A stretch of 64,000 nt of DNA from Turritopsis dohrnii (lineage: Eukaryota; Cnidaria; Hydrozoa; Anthoathecata; Oceaniidae), in assembly GCA_027922465.2 (NCBI GenBank), contig BQMF02000023.1, positions 1,364,001 to 1,428,000 on the forward strand, given 5' to 3'. The notes beneath the pieces were generated by a model. That model did not search any database and was not told the DNA's origin. It was given only the letters and a program-made list of their open reading frames with translations. Of the stretch, positions 29,180 through 40,949 are shown piece after piece; the first letter of the stretch is position 1, and every line of letters starts with the position of its first letter. A program made the translations under genes and the position numbers.

Positions 29180-31345
29180 GAAAGAGTGAAGGATATAGAT
29201 TTGTCTCTATCTGGTGGTAAAGTACAACAAACCATTACTTCAATAACCGAACAAAACACAAGAGACATGTACAAAAAGCTATTTCGCACAGCTTACAAAT
29301 TGGCATTGAATCCAACCTTATCTATGCGCCAATTTAAAACTTTGGTAAAGGTCCAATGCCAAAATGATGTTACTCTTATAGATGGTAAGGAAATAAAACT
29401 CTATATTTTAAAATACGTTAGATAAGCTTCTTCTAAACTCTGTACATGTAAGAAAATCACATTCTTTTTTATGTCATGATGATAGTAAAAGTGGACGAGA
29501 ATTCCTTGGCTACCTAGCAGAGGCAGTTACTGAAAAGGTTGCAGTTATCCTTGGGAGTGCAGATTTTATAAAAACCATTTCCAGCTGTTATGTTCAGGAT
29601 ATATAAGATAAACGATAGTCCGAAAATTGTAGTCATTCTTCTTAACTAAGATGGATTTCTTAGATTAATAAAAGACTAAATTAAAATTTTTAAAAAATCT
29701 ATATTTCGTGTTCAATCTAACACATCATTCAGGATATTAAAAAAACAAGAAAAATTGTTACAGCTAAAAGATAAAACAGAGCAGAAATAGAAATGGGTAA
29801 TTAGGGCAAATGAAAGGAATGCTGACAAAAGAAAAGGAGAGCTCTATTGTTCAGCCACTAGAAATCAAATTGAAATGTAAAATGTTGTAATGAAATATTA
29901 AAATAATATGTTGAGGCTTTAAGCCCATAGTTGAGTAATGGCCTAAGACGTTTTATATGAAGGGCTTCTTTTATCAATAAAATAGCCCAATTATCGTGGC
30001 TGTCTATAATAACAGTGTTCTCTTTAACAGTATTGATAAATATAGATCGTTTATCGAAGTCATTTAATTCTAATGTGAGCAAATTGAGCAGGAATTGTGT
30101 TTCAGGGCAACTCATTAAGGAGATTTTATGACGATCCTTACTGATGGTTTACAGGCTCGGAAGACAGGGAGTGACAAGGAAATGGTTCTTGTTAGGACAG
30201 AAAGAAACGGTAAGTTTGTTTTAAATGAAATTAAACTTTGGATGTTAAAATGATTATCACAAAACTTCAAAAAATTGTTTTTAACAACTTTTTCAAGACA
30301 ATGCGCTTGATAGTGGGTAATGTTCTTTAAGAGGAATGTAGAAATATCTGTTCGTTTAACCGAATAGATGTTAAAAAGAAGTGAGAAAAACCTTAAACAA
30401 CATTTTTTCAACAATCATTTTAGACAATTTGCTCTCTCAATGTTCTTTTTACCAATTGAATTCATTTAAATATTGTTATAACGCCAGAAAGATGAAAGCT
30501 TTCTTCTACTAATTTTTTTCCCCACCATGGACGCTTTGTGTACAGACCCTTAAGCAAGTAATTAGTATATTATTAGTTACCAGTTATAACACAGTCTGGA
30601 TCTATTTATCTTTTCATATATCATTATTTTGAAATATTTTCTGTTAGGGATTCCTGTTTATTTCTTTGCATCTTTGCTGGAAATGTGTAACTTTGGAGGC
30701 ACTGACGCTGCCTCGTTAAAGGATGGGATTAGCAGTATTGTCAAAGAGGATGGCCCGATTCCACTGTCACCTAAAGATTATACCAATAAGGTTATTGGCT
30801 GTACATCAGATAGCGCTAGTGTCAATTTTGGTAAGCTAACGGGATTGATGACAAGACTTGCCTCTGATCGCCCATGGTTAATCAAAATTCATTGTTCGAA
30901 CCACCGTATCGAGTTAGCTGTTAAAGACGCTGTAGCTGATTCTCAATTCAACGAGTGTGATACATCGGAAATTTCAATCTCTGGAAGAATTCTGGAAAAA
31001 ACAAAGGTAAAATTCGAGCCGCAGCAAAAGCTCTCAACATTAAACACTACACCTTGTCTAAATTGACAGTTACTAGATTTGTTGGCCATAGGAGAAATGC
31101 CTATACGCGTTTACTGGCAATGTGGCCAGCAATCACAGCAGCTTATGAAAACGTGATTGCCGACGACCGGACAAAACCAGAAACATTGGCAAAACCATAG
31201 AACCATAGAACCACCAGCTAAAGTCCCACGTGTTGAGGTTTCTGAGAGTAGTGATACAGATGATGATAGTGACTACAATCAAAGCTCCGGGGGTTACAAT
31301 GACGGGAGTAGTGCATATAGCCATGATTCCGAATGGAGTGACTGA
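29141..31345 (+). pseudogene. hAT-type transposase relic (copy 1), interrupted and internally deleted
   Basis: Plus-strand pieces in order: 29180-29390 (LSLSGGKVQQTITSITEQNT, then MYKKLFRTAYKLALNPTLSM), 29484-29595 (SGREFLGYLAEAVTEKVA), 30650-31010 (FASLLEMCNFGGTDAASLKD, then GCTSDSASVNFG and LIKIHCSNHRIELAVKD), 31015-31200 (AAAKALN, TVTRFVGHRRNAYTRLLAMW) and an acidic tail at 31218-31345. It matches the better preserved copy at 50260-51878 segment by segment. The middle and hAT dimerisation regions are missing between 31200 and 31218, where a short accatagaa repeat marks the deletion. The block 29600-30640 interrupts it and carries a Penelope relic. The acceptor-like ttctgttag|GGATTCC at 30650 suggests that the intact gene had an intron there. 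Confidence 0.75.
29858..30330 (-). pseudogene. Penelope-like element C-terminal relic
   Basis: Minus-strand frames give IQSLISFKTNLPFLS, then in another frame SHDNWAILLIKEALHIKRLR and PLLNYGLKAS. This is the end of a Penelope-type GIY-YIG region (the EALxIK...P-LN motif). Frames are broken. It lies inside the hAT relic. Confidence 0.6.
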
Positions 31346-32073
31346 TTTTGATTTTGATTTTATTTTTATTTCGTTAATTGTATTGAGTTTTTTCTGGATG
31401 TTGCAAACGATATATATTTTACGATAAAGAACATAATCGTCCAAAACAAGTTTTTCATGATATGATATATTCTCCCGTCTTAAAAATATCCGTGCTTAAC
31501 CTTTTTTTCGCAATAGCTGCGCGATAAACTGCAGTAGCTCCAATCGCACTCGTAAGACTACTCGCACGTAAGATATTGGTCGCACGGGGCAACTCATGTA
31601 GTCTTTTTTCGCGTGCGATTGACCACACATGTAGTAGATTTTTCCTGAAATAAACTGAACAAACGTTTGACTTCAGAAGAAGTGAAGGACATATTGTCAC
31701 TCAAAAATACAAAGCAAAAACATTTTGAAATAACAAATCAGTCAAGAGCAAGTAAAGTTCGAAATGCACTGACAGATAGCTTGTGGAAAGAGCATGAAGG
31801 CCTTCTGTAGTTTTTTTTTGTTATTTTAAATTTTTATTTTTTCCATGTTTGCAAATTTGTTAAAGACTAGCTTGATGCAATTTGGAAAACAGTTATTATT
31901 TGTTGTCTTTACTGTAAATCCTTGAGAAACATTTATATTTTTTTCACCATTGGTCAATGGTAATGAAAAGGATAAAATAAAATACAAAAATTTTGATATA
32001 AGTCGTTCTTACACAATCATAATGATAATGATTTACAAACATATCTAAGGAAAGTCAGGATTTGTAAAGTTGC
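31346..32073. other. Non-coding stretch with a short conserved-looking ORF
   Basis: Frame 31665-31807 (+) reads KRLTSEEVKDILSLKN, then KVRNALTDSLWKEHEG, possibly the start of another transposase. The rest is AT-rich with no gene. Confidence 0.3.
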
Positions 32074-33050
32074 TCAGTAAAGGATTCGTGTTTTATTGTA
32101 TTCAGATGAGTTGCTAGGTGGACGTGTAAATGTAGAACTTGCTCTCATATCAGTCATTCCATATCGGAATTGACTGTTCATTGGTGCCCCAGGAGGAAAC
32201 ATGGTGCTATATCCAGCCTGATGAGGGATAGGTGAATGAGATGGGTGGAGCAAAGATGGACTGGTTGAATGAGAAAACTCCATTTCTGGTGACGGGGATT
32301 GATATCGAGATGCAGAAAATAATACGTTAGGTGCTGGTCTGTAAGATTGCATAGGTGAATGATTGACTGGGCTTTGTTGTTGCTGAAACATCAACTGCAT
32401 CAACTGCAAAAAAGCAGTGTCTCTCTCAGATTGCCGTTTACTTTCTTCTTTCAAAACTTCTAACATGTCTTGTGAGGAATTGTCTGATGCTAGTGTTTTT
32501 AAGGAGCCAATGGCTTCTCTCATCTCCCCAAAAAGTGTTTCCATCTTTACTGCTTTTCTTTTGGGTCCAGGTTTTGGAACATAGGACTTTTGTTTCTTTC
32601 CTCTCCTATCTTTCGATGAATCAGAGGACTCAGGGGTAGTTTTGGCAGATGAGACACCTTTATCATTAACAGCATACTTTCCATTGTCATCAGTTTCGTT
32701 CCTGTGAACAGCATTGGCATTAATAGCTTCTTCAGTATCATCTCTAACACTTCCTGGCTCTATTGCCTGCGCCGGTTGGCAGTGGTTCATCTAACTAATT
32801 ACTGGAAGTAATTTTTCAAACCAATTGCCTAATGCCTTGTCTTCTTGGAATCGCTTAATTCCAGATGTAGTTTTGACCTTCATCACAGCATTTCTACATA
32901 CGGAAACGCATCTTTTAAATTTTTTACGCGTTTGATTCACATCAAATTCAAATTTTTCATCCCTCTCTGCACATCTCTTCTTGATTTCATCGATGACTTT
33001 TTCATAATATTGACTGTTCCTGACATTTTTTATGTTGGTTAATAGCAGTT
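32074..33050 (-). pseudogene. Myb/SANT-like DNA-binding protein, one in-frame stop
   Basis: The minus strand from about 33040 reads IDEIKKRCAERDEKFEFDVN, QTRKKFKRCVSVCRNAVMKV, then SGIKRFQEDKALGNWFEKLL. This is the Myb/SANT-like fold used by many transposon partner proteins (QTRxKF...Wf..L). A TAG near 32793 splits it from the ORF 32790-32074, which continues NHCQPAQAIEPGSV, a basic segment (KDRRGKKQKSYVPKPGPKRK), a helix with a QLMFQQQQ run and a Pro/Ser-rich tail. Without the stop it would be a typical 320-residue MSANTD-like protein. It could accompany a Harbinger element now lost or lying outside; no transposase is adjacent. Confidence 0.7.
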
Positions 33051-33088
33051 TCTACTTGAATTTCTCATTTTCAAGAATTATATAGATA

Positions 33089-33640
33089 CTAGTATCCCGG
33101 GTAAAAACTTTTTTACCGAACTTAACTTAGAAAACAGGTCAAATCCACCATTCCCGTGTACATACCCTGTGACGAAAAAATAAATCATAGAATCGCAACT
33201 CAAAAACATCCCAGGCGGCGTCGCTCGCCACCCATGTTCAGTATGCGTTGTGTTGCGAAATTTAACTTGTGTAAAAGTTTCTGCAGGCATTAATTTTTTA
33301 ATTCATTTCTTACATTCAGAAGATTAAAAACAGAAACAAATAGCAACATGGCTCAGAATAATATATTTATACGCAGAAGAGAAGTAACTTTAATGTAAAA
33401 AAATGGCAATATATAACACAGAACTGTTTACCCAGACATACGAAACCAAACATTACAAAGTGTTAATTCAAAACAAATTGATACCTTGCAACTTTTTCTT
33501 TTGTTCCAAAGTTACTACTCGACTGCAACCATTCATGAATTTTTGAAATGATATGTAGTCTGTTCTTCCAAAACCATCAACGTCATGATTAAAACCATGA
33601 GTTTCATTTCTTTATGCTTTTTTTATTATTACCTAAAAAA
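33089..33640 (-). mobile_element. Helitron-type 3' end and partial repeat
   Basis: The minus strand ends ggtaaaaaagtttttacccgggatactag followed by T, a stem-loop plus CTAG. Inward, ctgaacatgggtggcgag (33225-33242 reversed) is shared with 24510 and 8270, and aacgtcatgattaaaaccatg (33579-) with 2252 and 54047. Confidence 0.5.
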
Positions 33641-34378
33641 TTAATACTTGAATTGTAATACCGAAAACCTAATCATGCTATAACAATATTGAAATAGAAA
33701 AAAAAAAAAAGAAAGAAAAAACAAAAAGAAAATTCAAGTACGCATTTATCCTAAAGATAACAATTAAAAACAAAATTTGGTCTATAAAGTCAATTGATAC
33801 TGTGAGTCAATACGGGTTCACTCAACACTGGAGCTGAACAGAATAAAGACTTTTACCTGGCATACACAACCAAACATCAAATTTATAAAAATAATTGAAA
33901 CAACAAAATGCCCTACTTTGACCAAAACCATAATTGAATACCCAGAAGATATTAAAAGCAACAAATAAAAACATAATGCTAAACTTATATACCTAGCAAG
34001 TATGTATGTAGCAATTAACATAACACAAAATAATGAATGCCGTAAACAAATATAAACTGAGGAAAAATATACCCCAGCAATGCTTCTTTTTTGTAGTACA
34101 ATCGCAATGAAATACATAATCCATTCTTCTCTTAAATAACCTTCATTTATACATTTATAAATTTCGTTTATACATAGCTACACTTTTTCTTTTCTGACCT
34201 AAAAGAAAAAGATTTCAGTAAAGAACAGCTACAATACTTACTACTACTGCAACCATATTTAAGCAAACTAAAACAAAAGGCATAAATGGCTGGCAGAAAG
34301 GCATGCAGACAAAGCATCAAACATCGTCAATAGATACAATTTGACAGTACCTTTCTGATAAGAGTTTTACTATGGAAT
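33641..34378. other. AT-rich stretch, left flank of the P-type transposon
   Basis: It includes a poly-A/AAG tract at about 33697-33730. The left terminus and any THAP-coding exon of the P-type element would be expected here, but none could be identified. Confidence 0.35.
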
Positions 34379-36481
34379 GTGCCCATTCAACATGAAATCT
34401 ATTCCTACCATCAAAAGTCATTAAAATTTGTTACAATATCAAACTTGATGAAATTTCTGATGAACTTGAAGATATGTCCAGGATTGTCAGATCGTTTTGC
34501 TGGTAGCTGCATTGAACATAATGTTCCAAAGAAATTTCCTGCCACGCACATTAACTGTTCTCCCCTACATCAAAGCCAATGGTACCGTTCCCCAGATTGT
34601 GTAATAATCATACCACCAACAGAAAACAGTTGCAACCCCTGTCTGAAAGCTGAACGCAAAGAATCTTTAAGTCTGAAAAGGAAAAGATCTAATATCATAT
34701 CACCTGCAAAATTAAAAGCACCAATCTCTATCACTTCACCTGATCGGATCAAGCAAACTCTTCAAGGTTACAGAATAGAGAATAAGCAACTGAAAGAGGA
34801 ATTGTCCAAAATGCAAGAAGAAATTTCAAAAAAGTCTTTACCATTAGATAAAAACTTAGGTGAAGATTTGGTCAAAATCATGTCTAACTGTTCAAATCGA
34901 AACATACCTCCTTTTATGAAGCTATTTTGGGAAGAGCAACAAAAATATTTATCCTGTTCATCTTCTGGTGTCCAATACCATCCAATGATAATACGCTATT
35001 GCTTGGGTTTAGCAGCTAAGTCTCCTTCCTTTTATGATGAAATAAGGCTTGATGAAAAAAATGGTAGTGGTTTTCTTGTTTTGCCTAGTCGAAGACGATT
35101 AAGGGACTATAAGAACTACATTCGTCCACAGCAGGGTTTCAATAAATGTGTCATCCAAGAGTTGGCCAGTATTGTTTCTAAATTTCAAGCAATTGAAAGG
35201 TATGGTATTTTGTTGATGGATGAAATGAAGATACAAGAGAGTTTAGTTTGGGATAAACATACTGGTGACTTAATTGGCTTTGTTGATCTGGGTGATGTGG
35301 ATGTCAATTATGCTACATTAAAAAAAGCTTAAGAAATTGCTTCTCATGTATTGGTCTTTCTTTTGAGAAGCATTGTAAACCCATTAAAATTTTCTTTGGC
35401 AAATTTTGCAACAACAAATGTCACTTCCGTGCAAATTTTTCCATTATTCTGGAAAGCAGTTGGGATCCTTGAGGATAAATGTGGCATAAAAGTAGTCGGT
35501 GTAACCTCAGATGGTGCTTCTGCCAACAGATCTTTCTATCGCATGCATTTGAATATGACCAGAGTTGTCCATAAAAATGAAAATGTGGATGTAACGTATC
35601 GCACACTTAATGTAATGGCTGATGAAGAACGTTTTATATATTTCATTTCTGATCCACCTCACTTGATTAAAACAGCACGTAATTATCTTGCTAATTCCAT
35701 GGCTGGACGTTGTACAAGAAATATGTGGAACGATGGAAGTTATTTAACATGGAATCATATTTCAAAGTTATTTCTTGAAGATTTGGATTGTGGCTTACAT
35801 TTGGTACCTAAAATTACAAATGACCACATAAATTTAACTCCGTTTTCTGTAATGAATGTTAGACTAGCAGCACAAGTACTCAGTGAATCTGTTTTCCAAG
35901 CTCTGCAATTGTATGGTCCTCCAGAAGCACAAGCTACTGCTGTTTATTGTCGCATGTTTGACCAAATGTTTGACTGTCTAAATGTTAGAAACAAGGAAGA
36001 AGCTGTCATTAAGTTGAAACCCTTTTTGAAACCCTACAGGTCAGTAAATGATGAGCGGTTTACTTGGTTAATTGATACATTTCTTGCCTACTTCAAACGA
36101 TGGAAAGATTCCATTGAAGCAAGACCTGGTGCCTTTACTGATAGTCATCGAGCTAATATGTTTATATCATGGCAAACATACGAAGGTATAAAGATTACTG
36201 TCCAGTCATCCATTGAATTAATCAAGTATTTATTGAATGAAGGTGTGCCATATGTCTTGACCGAACGTTTTTGTCAAGATCCTCTAGAAAACTATTTTGG
36301 ACGTCAACGAGCAATTGGACACCGCAAAGATAATCCATCACTTCGTGATTTTGGGTACAATGACAACACGATAAGAACACAAAAAGTTTTTCGACCTATT
36401 GCTGCAGGAAATTGTTTAGATCCCCTTACTCAGATTGACGTAGAAACTGTGCCTTGCCATACTAGGAGTAAGCAACATTGA
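34379..36481 (+). pseudogene. P-element/THAP9-type transposase, one in-frame stop
   Basis: Two blocks in the same frame (34379-35332, 35351-36481) are separated by a TAA at 35330. Visible in order are a Cys/His/Trp cluster (CSPLHQSQWYRSPDC...CNPCLKAERKE), a coiled coil (RIENKQLKEELSKMQEEIS), and YCLGLAAKSPSFYDEI. Then come LPSRRRLRDYKNYIRPQQGF, LLMDEMKIQESLVWDKHTGD with LIGFVDLGD, GVTSDGASANRSFYR, FISDPPHLIKTARNYLANS and FCQDPLENYFGRQRAIG. These are hallmark blocks of the RNase H-like P-element transposase, including the Asp of MDEM and the Asp of ISDPPH. The N-terminal THAP zinc finger is not seen, so an upstream exon may be missing. A single stop makes this a recently disabled copy. It converges with the zinc-finger gene at 36770-37951. 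Confidence 0.85.
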
Positions 36482-36769
36482 AATAAAAAAAACACAAAAG
36501 CAAACCAAAAAAATACTAAAAAAACGGTTATTTTTATAGCCACACATAATAAAAAACATTAACGTTGGTCTTAATTATTCATCCAATCTCATAACAGAAA
36601 AAGAAGATGCTCACCTGCTTTGTCATGTGACGATGATGTAGCCAGTTCTGGTGCAACAGTTAGGATTTGGGATAGCCAATGAGGTAAGCCATAATGTTTT
36701 TTATAAATTTGTAGCTATAGAAATAGCTGTTTTAACAGGTTTATAGTCACTGTTCTGGACTGCCAATGA
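36482..36769. other. Spacer between the two convergent P-type transposon genes
   Basis: A/T-rich with aataaa-like signals on both strands (36480, 36545), as expected for two converging 3' ends. Confidence 0.4.
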
Positions 36770-37951
36770 TCATTGTCCTTCTGTCATCGATTTCTTTATT
36801 TCCGTGCGAAGAGATCTTGCTTTTTTCCTTTTTGTTGCGAGTTTGTGGAGCTCATTCTGATCTTTAACATATGAAAAGACTCGAACACGAACATATAGCA
36901 TAATAATATGTTCAAGTAAGTTCATAGATACCTCCTTACTGACCTTTGCTGTTGTCTGGGAACAAAGTTTGTTATAATAACAGAGAACTGTTGAGCACTT
37001 TAAGAGTTCTGAAACAATTACCTTACTATTAATGTTTTTCTTAAATTTTGTGGTTGCAGCACGAAATCGCAACTCTACATGACTGAATATTAGAAAAACA
37101 TCAGTTGTTACAGACCATAATCCTCCTCTGTCCTTGGCACAAATTAACTTATCACTCACACTACCTTTGTCCTCCATGGAGGCTTTCCCAGCTAACAAAA
37201 TGGAAGAACTTTCAGCACTTAACAAATTACGTGAATTGTTTGATCTTCTGATACGTCTATATAATGTGCTGAACACATAACCACTCAAATATTTTATAAT
37301 ATTGTTCTCCTTTTCCGTAAATTTTAAAGGTTCTTTTATATCTATACTATCATCTGTTGCCTTGAAACCAGTTAGATGTGCCAAAACATGATTTGCAACT
37401 TTGAATCCAAGAATGACAGAACTTCTCTTAGAAAGATTTTTGAAAATGAAATCATCTGAAACACATTTATAAAATTCTGGATAGAACTTTTCAGCATTAC
37501 CCTTAAAGTTACCAACAGTTTTCTTTATAAATTGATAGTAGTGGGATGCATCCTCGTTGGATACAACAAAATCAGCAAATTCTTGTGTTGTTTTTTCAGA
37601 GTAGCATTCATCCTGAGCAAGCTCTGATGCACTCATCTGAAGGTACTTTTTAAAGGACAAAGGATGGAGTATTTCTTCAGGTGCAGATGTAGAAGCAGTG
37701 GTCAAAGAAGGATTTTCAACAACGTCAACATGTTTCGAATTTTTATGTCTTGAGAGTCCCCTTAGTGTTTTGTAAACTTTGTCGCAAAGATCACATGAAA
37801 AACTGCTACAAGGCATTTGAACTAATTCTTCAACCATATCAGAAACTTCACGACTAAAAGTATTGTCTTGATCGAGCATATCCTCGTCAATGACGGCCAA
37901 AATCGCATCGAAATCATCGCCATCAAAGTAATCTTCATTATGCGCAGCCAT
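36770..37951 (-). CDS. C2H2 zinc-finger protein converging on the P-type transposase
   Basis: An intact 393-residue ORF starting MAAHNEDYFDGDDFDAILAV. An acidic N-terminus is followed by one C2H2 finger (FSCDLCDKVYKTLRGLSRHK, then NSKH). A long helical region follows, with IIKYLSGYVFSTLYRRIRRS, LICAKDRGGLWSVTTDVF and HVELRFRAATTKFKK. The YLSGYVF...LYR and KDRGGLW...V blocks recur, from memory, in cnidarian and other invertebrate proteins encoded next to P-type transposases, so I read it as the second gene of the transposon. That pairing is inference. Its role is unknown; DNA binding to the transposon ends is plausible. The frame is open, unlike that of the transposase. The ATG follows an acceptor-like cgcgcag at about 37980, so a 5' UTR intron is possible. 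Confidence 0.7.
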   Translation of the reverse strand: MAAHNEDYFDGDDFDAILAVIDEDMLDQDNTFSREVSDMVEELVQMPCSSFSCDLCDKVYKTLRGLSRHKNSKHVDVVENPSLTTASTSAPEEILHPLSFKKYLQMSASELAQDECYSEKTTQEFADFVVSNEDASHYYQFIKKTVGNFKGNAEKFYPEFYKCVSDDFIFKNLSKRSSVILGFKVANHVLAHLTGFKATDDSIDIKEPLKFTEKENNIIKYLSGYVFSTLYRRIRRSNNSRNLLSAESSSILLAGKASMEDKGSVSDKLICAKDRGGLWSVTTDVFLIFSHVELRFRAATTKFKKNINSKVIVSELLKCSTVLCYYNKLCSQTTAKVSKEVSMNLLEHIIMLYVRVRVFSYVKDQNELHKLATKRKKARSLRTEIKKSMTEGQ

Positions 37952-38086
37952 TTTATGTGTTTTCTGTGCAGGCCCACTCGGGCTGCGCGAAACAAAACAT
38001 CATCAATTCAAAAAACAGCTGGAAAACTTGTATACGGCCCGTAGTCTCCAGACTATCTTTCTTCCTGTGACTATGATTTTACAAAT

Positions 38087-38355
38087 AAAATCTTACTTTT
38101 AGGATTGTTTTCATCCACATCGAGATCTGAAAAAATATCATATGTATATGTGAATGTACACAGGATGGATTAATGAAGACAATTGCATGAACAAAGTGTG
38201 TTGAAAAATTTAATCTATTCAAAAACTTACTATTTTTGCTGCAACTTGGCACAGTTGCTGCACTTCCTACACTCAGCTTTCCAACATCTAGAAACATATG
38301 GATCATAACAGTTGAAGGAGTGTGAAAAAGGCATTATACATTCATTCAAAATAAG
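38087..38355 (-). repeat. Partial copy of the micro-exon gene (two exons) with flanks
   Basis: Minus-strand exons 38287-38231 (57 nt) and 38116-38087 (30 nt), both in phase 1 with gtaagt/gtaaga donors, correspond to exons 7 and 8 of the Helitron D gene (60721-60677, 45 nt; 60586-60557, 30 nt). The flanks, including gaaggagtgtgaaaaaggca, are also shared (38310-38350, 60745-60790). The similarity starts near 38066, just outside the P-type transposon, so that element may have inserted in or next to a micro-exon gene. Confidence 0.7.
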
Positions 38356-38799
38356 TTAATGTACATTACCTATTTTCTTTTATCACTATTTCACCAATTT
38401 ACCACTAAATCGCAAAAATTCAATATTCCAATATGCTAGTGAACTTTCTTTGGATAATGAACAAGCTTACAACGATTTTCTAAAATCACAAGGAAGAACT
38501 AGTTGTTATTTATTTTTAAAGGAATTAATAAACAAACAAAAACCCTCAGCACATTTTCAAACCTTCCGGACTTACCTATTTAATTGTACCAGTAAATCAA
38601 AAAAGTTCTTAGTAAGTGAGTAAGTATACGGCAGGTATCCTTGAAGTATATCCACTTGCTGCAATTAGAAACTTCAGAATTCGTTACTTCATGTAGGATA
38701 AGGACTGCAAATTTGATATTCCAATATGCCATTGAACTCAATTACCAATCGAGCAACAGGGTCATCTTTATTACCTTTACAAAACATCTGTAAACAATA
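38356..38799. other. Non-coding stretch
   Basis: No gene recognised. The last part leads into the Copia fragment. Confidence 0.3.
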
Positions 38800-39837
38800 A
38801 AAGATGCAAAAACCTTGAAACATGGCACAAACTTCTAGGACACTGTAATATTGCAGCCCTAAAGAAACTTGAACACGTTGTGCAGGGTATGAACATTTTC
38901 AATTTTAAAGATTTTAACTGTGAGATATGTATCATGTCAAAGCAAACAAATACACGTAACCGAGAAGCTGATATCCGGGCAACTAAACCATTTGAACTCA
39001 TACACACTGGCCTTGCAGGTCCTGTCGACCCCGTGGCTAAAGATGGTTTCCGATATGCTATCATATTTGTAGACGATTATTCAGGCTGTTCATTTAATTA
39101 TTTCCTTAAAGAAAAGTTAGACGCCTTGAAAGCAACTGAAAAGTTCCTGGCTGACATCAGTCCTTACGGTAAAGTGAAAACTTTCAATTTCCATGCCGAC
39201 GTTTTCCCAGCTGGAAACATTGAACGAATGCGAAGTGACAATGGTGGTGAATATATCTCGAATAATTTTAAATCGCTGCTTACAAGACACAGAATCAAAC
39301 ATGAATTATCATCCCCACACTCACCACATCATAATGGAACAGCAGAAAGAAACTGGAGAACGTTATTCCACATAGCTCATGCACTACTCATCGAATCAGG
39401 TCTGCCAAAGCACCGCTGGACATATGCACTCATGACCGCAACGTTTATCAGAAACCGATGCTATGTCCAGAGAATATGGGTGGATGACATCATCTTGGCA
39501 GCCAGTTCAACCCAAGCTATGAACAACATAAAACAGTTGCTGTCTTCAAAATTCAAGATGAAGGACCTTGGTAAATTGTCCACTTTCCTTGGTATCAAAT
39601 TCAAACAACATGAAGGTTACATCATCATGTCTCAAAGTCATTACCTTGAAAATATCCTCAAATCTTTCAAGATGCACGAATGCAGACCATGTTCAACACC
39701 ATGTGAACAGAATCTCAATGCGTATGCTGGATCAAAACCACACATTGAAGACCCCAGATTGTATCGTCAAATGGCAGGAAGCCTGATCTACGCTATGACA
39801 TGTACAAGACCAGATCTTGCTTTTACCGTCACAAAAT
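38800..39837 (+). pseudogene. Ty1/Copia pol: integrase fused in frame to the RT C-terminus by internal deletion
   Basis: The plus-strand frame from about 38800 opens with the gag-pre-integrase motif (WHKLLGHCNIAALKKL...CEICIMSKQ). The integrase core follows: FVDDYSG, MRSDNGGEYI, SSPHSPHHNGTAERN. After NRC at about 39462 it jumps directly to the catalytic box VQRIWVDDIILAASS, then MKDLGKLSTFLGIKF, CSTPCEQNL, MAGSLIYAMTCTRPDLAF. The integrase C-terminus, linker and most of RT are missing, yet the frame stays open (396 residues from 38880). Similarity stops at about 39837, so RNase H and the LTRs are absent. It cannot transpose. Confidence 0.88.
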
Positions 39838-40949
39838 TGTTTTTTTACGCTGTCTTTTTCTCAAATTTAAATTCACAGTTGAACTCTGACATTCATTTCT
39901 TCACAGTCTTAAAACTTCCACTTTTAGACATGATGAAAGTAAGTATTGCAACAAGAAACGACAGGATTTTCTGTATAAAAAAATATTGGATGTTGTTACA
40001 ACTTGTATATAAAAAACATAGCTATTTGATTCGATTCGAAAGTTGTAAACGCAAAAATTCGTTTGAATGATGTTAACTGTACAAAGTCTTGTTTAATGCA
40101 ATATCATTCCCTTGAGAATGTTTTATCGCATGAATCGTTGATTAAATTTATTAATTTGTTGTTTAAAATGAGACAATTGCTGTAACACATTAGATGCAAA
40201 AATTCGGATGTCAGCAGAATGTCTGTCCTTGTTAACCAAATATGGCAGGCTTATGTAGGAAGCACGTGACACTTCCTAATTTGACGATGGCTTTTAGGGA
40301 AGAACTAGCCAAAAATTTCCAGCACAAAAATTATGCGTGATGTTAATGTTAATATACATAAGGACATAGTGGTTCGTGATTTTTTTATAATTTGGAGAAA
40401 CATTTTCGTGAAATTATGAAAATGACTCGTGTTACACGAATCACTAATTCATACAGGGCGCTTGTTAGAAACTAGCCATAAATTTTAATTTTACCTTGAC
40501 AAAAGCATTGTTAGAAATATTTTGAAAGAAAAACACAAAGTTTTTTTCTTTTTCATATAAAATGCTCAGAATATCTAAAGTTACAAGTAAAACTAAAGTA
40601 TACAGTATAATATTTAAATAGTCTACTTAATGAAATGTTCCTTTACATATGTCGGAGATTTTGATGTTCATGTAAACCACCTTTCCTTCCTTCAATTTTT
40701 CGATCTCTTGCAAAAGAAGAAAATGAAAACGACGTAGACATAGACTAGCAAAGCAGAACTATACTTGATGTTTCTTTTGTTTTTCAAAAAAATTGAATTA
40801 GCGTCAGGGCACTTAAAAGAGGAAATACGGTATGTTCTTTTGACATTTGTCAATTTTCCCAATTCCGAACACAAATCAAATGGAAGTGTTGCAAGTCATC
40901 TGTGTTCATTGACCAGAATCTTTGTGCAACAACAGACCAAAACTTAAAA
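39838..40949. other. Non-coding stretch between Copia and the hAT element
   Basis: AT-rich. The small ORFs (40692-40874, 40765-40947) show no domain. Nothing was recognised. Confidence 0.35.

Noticed and set aside
29858..30115. Minus-strand ORF as an independent gene
   Set aside because: Its EALHIKRLRPLLNYGLKAS end matches the C-terminus of Penelope-type proteins, so it is a relic.
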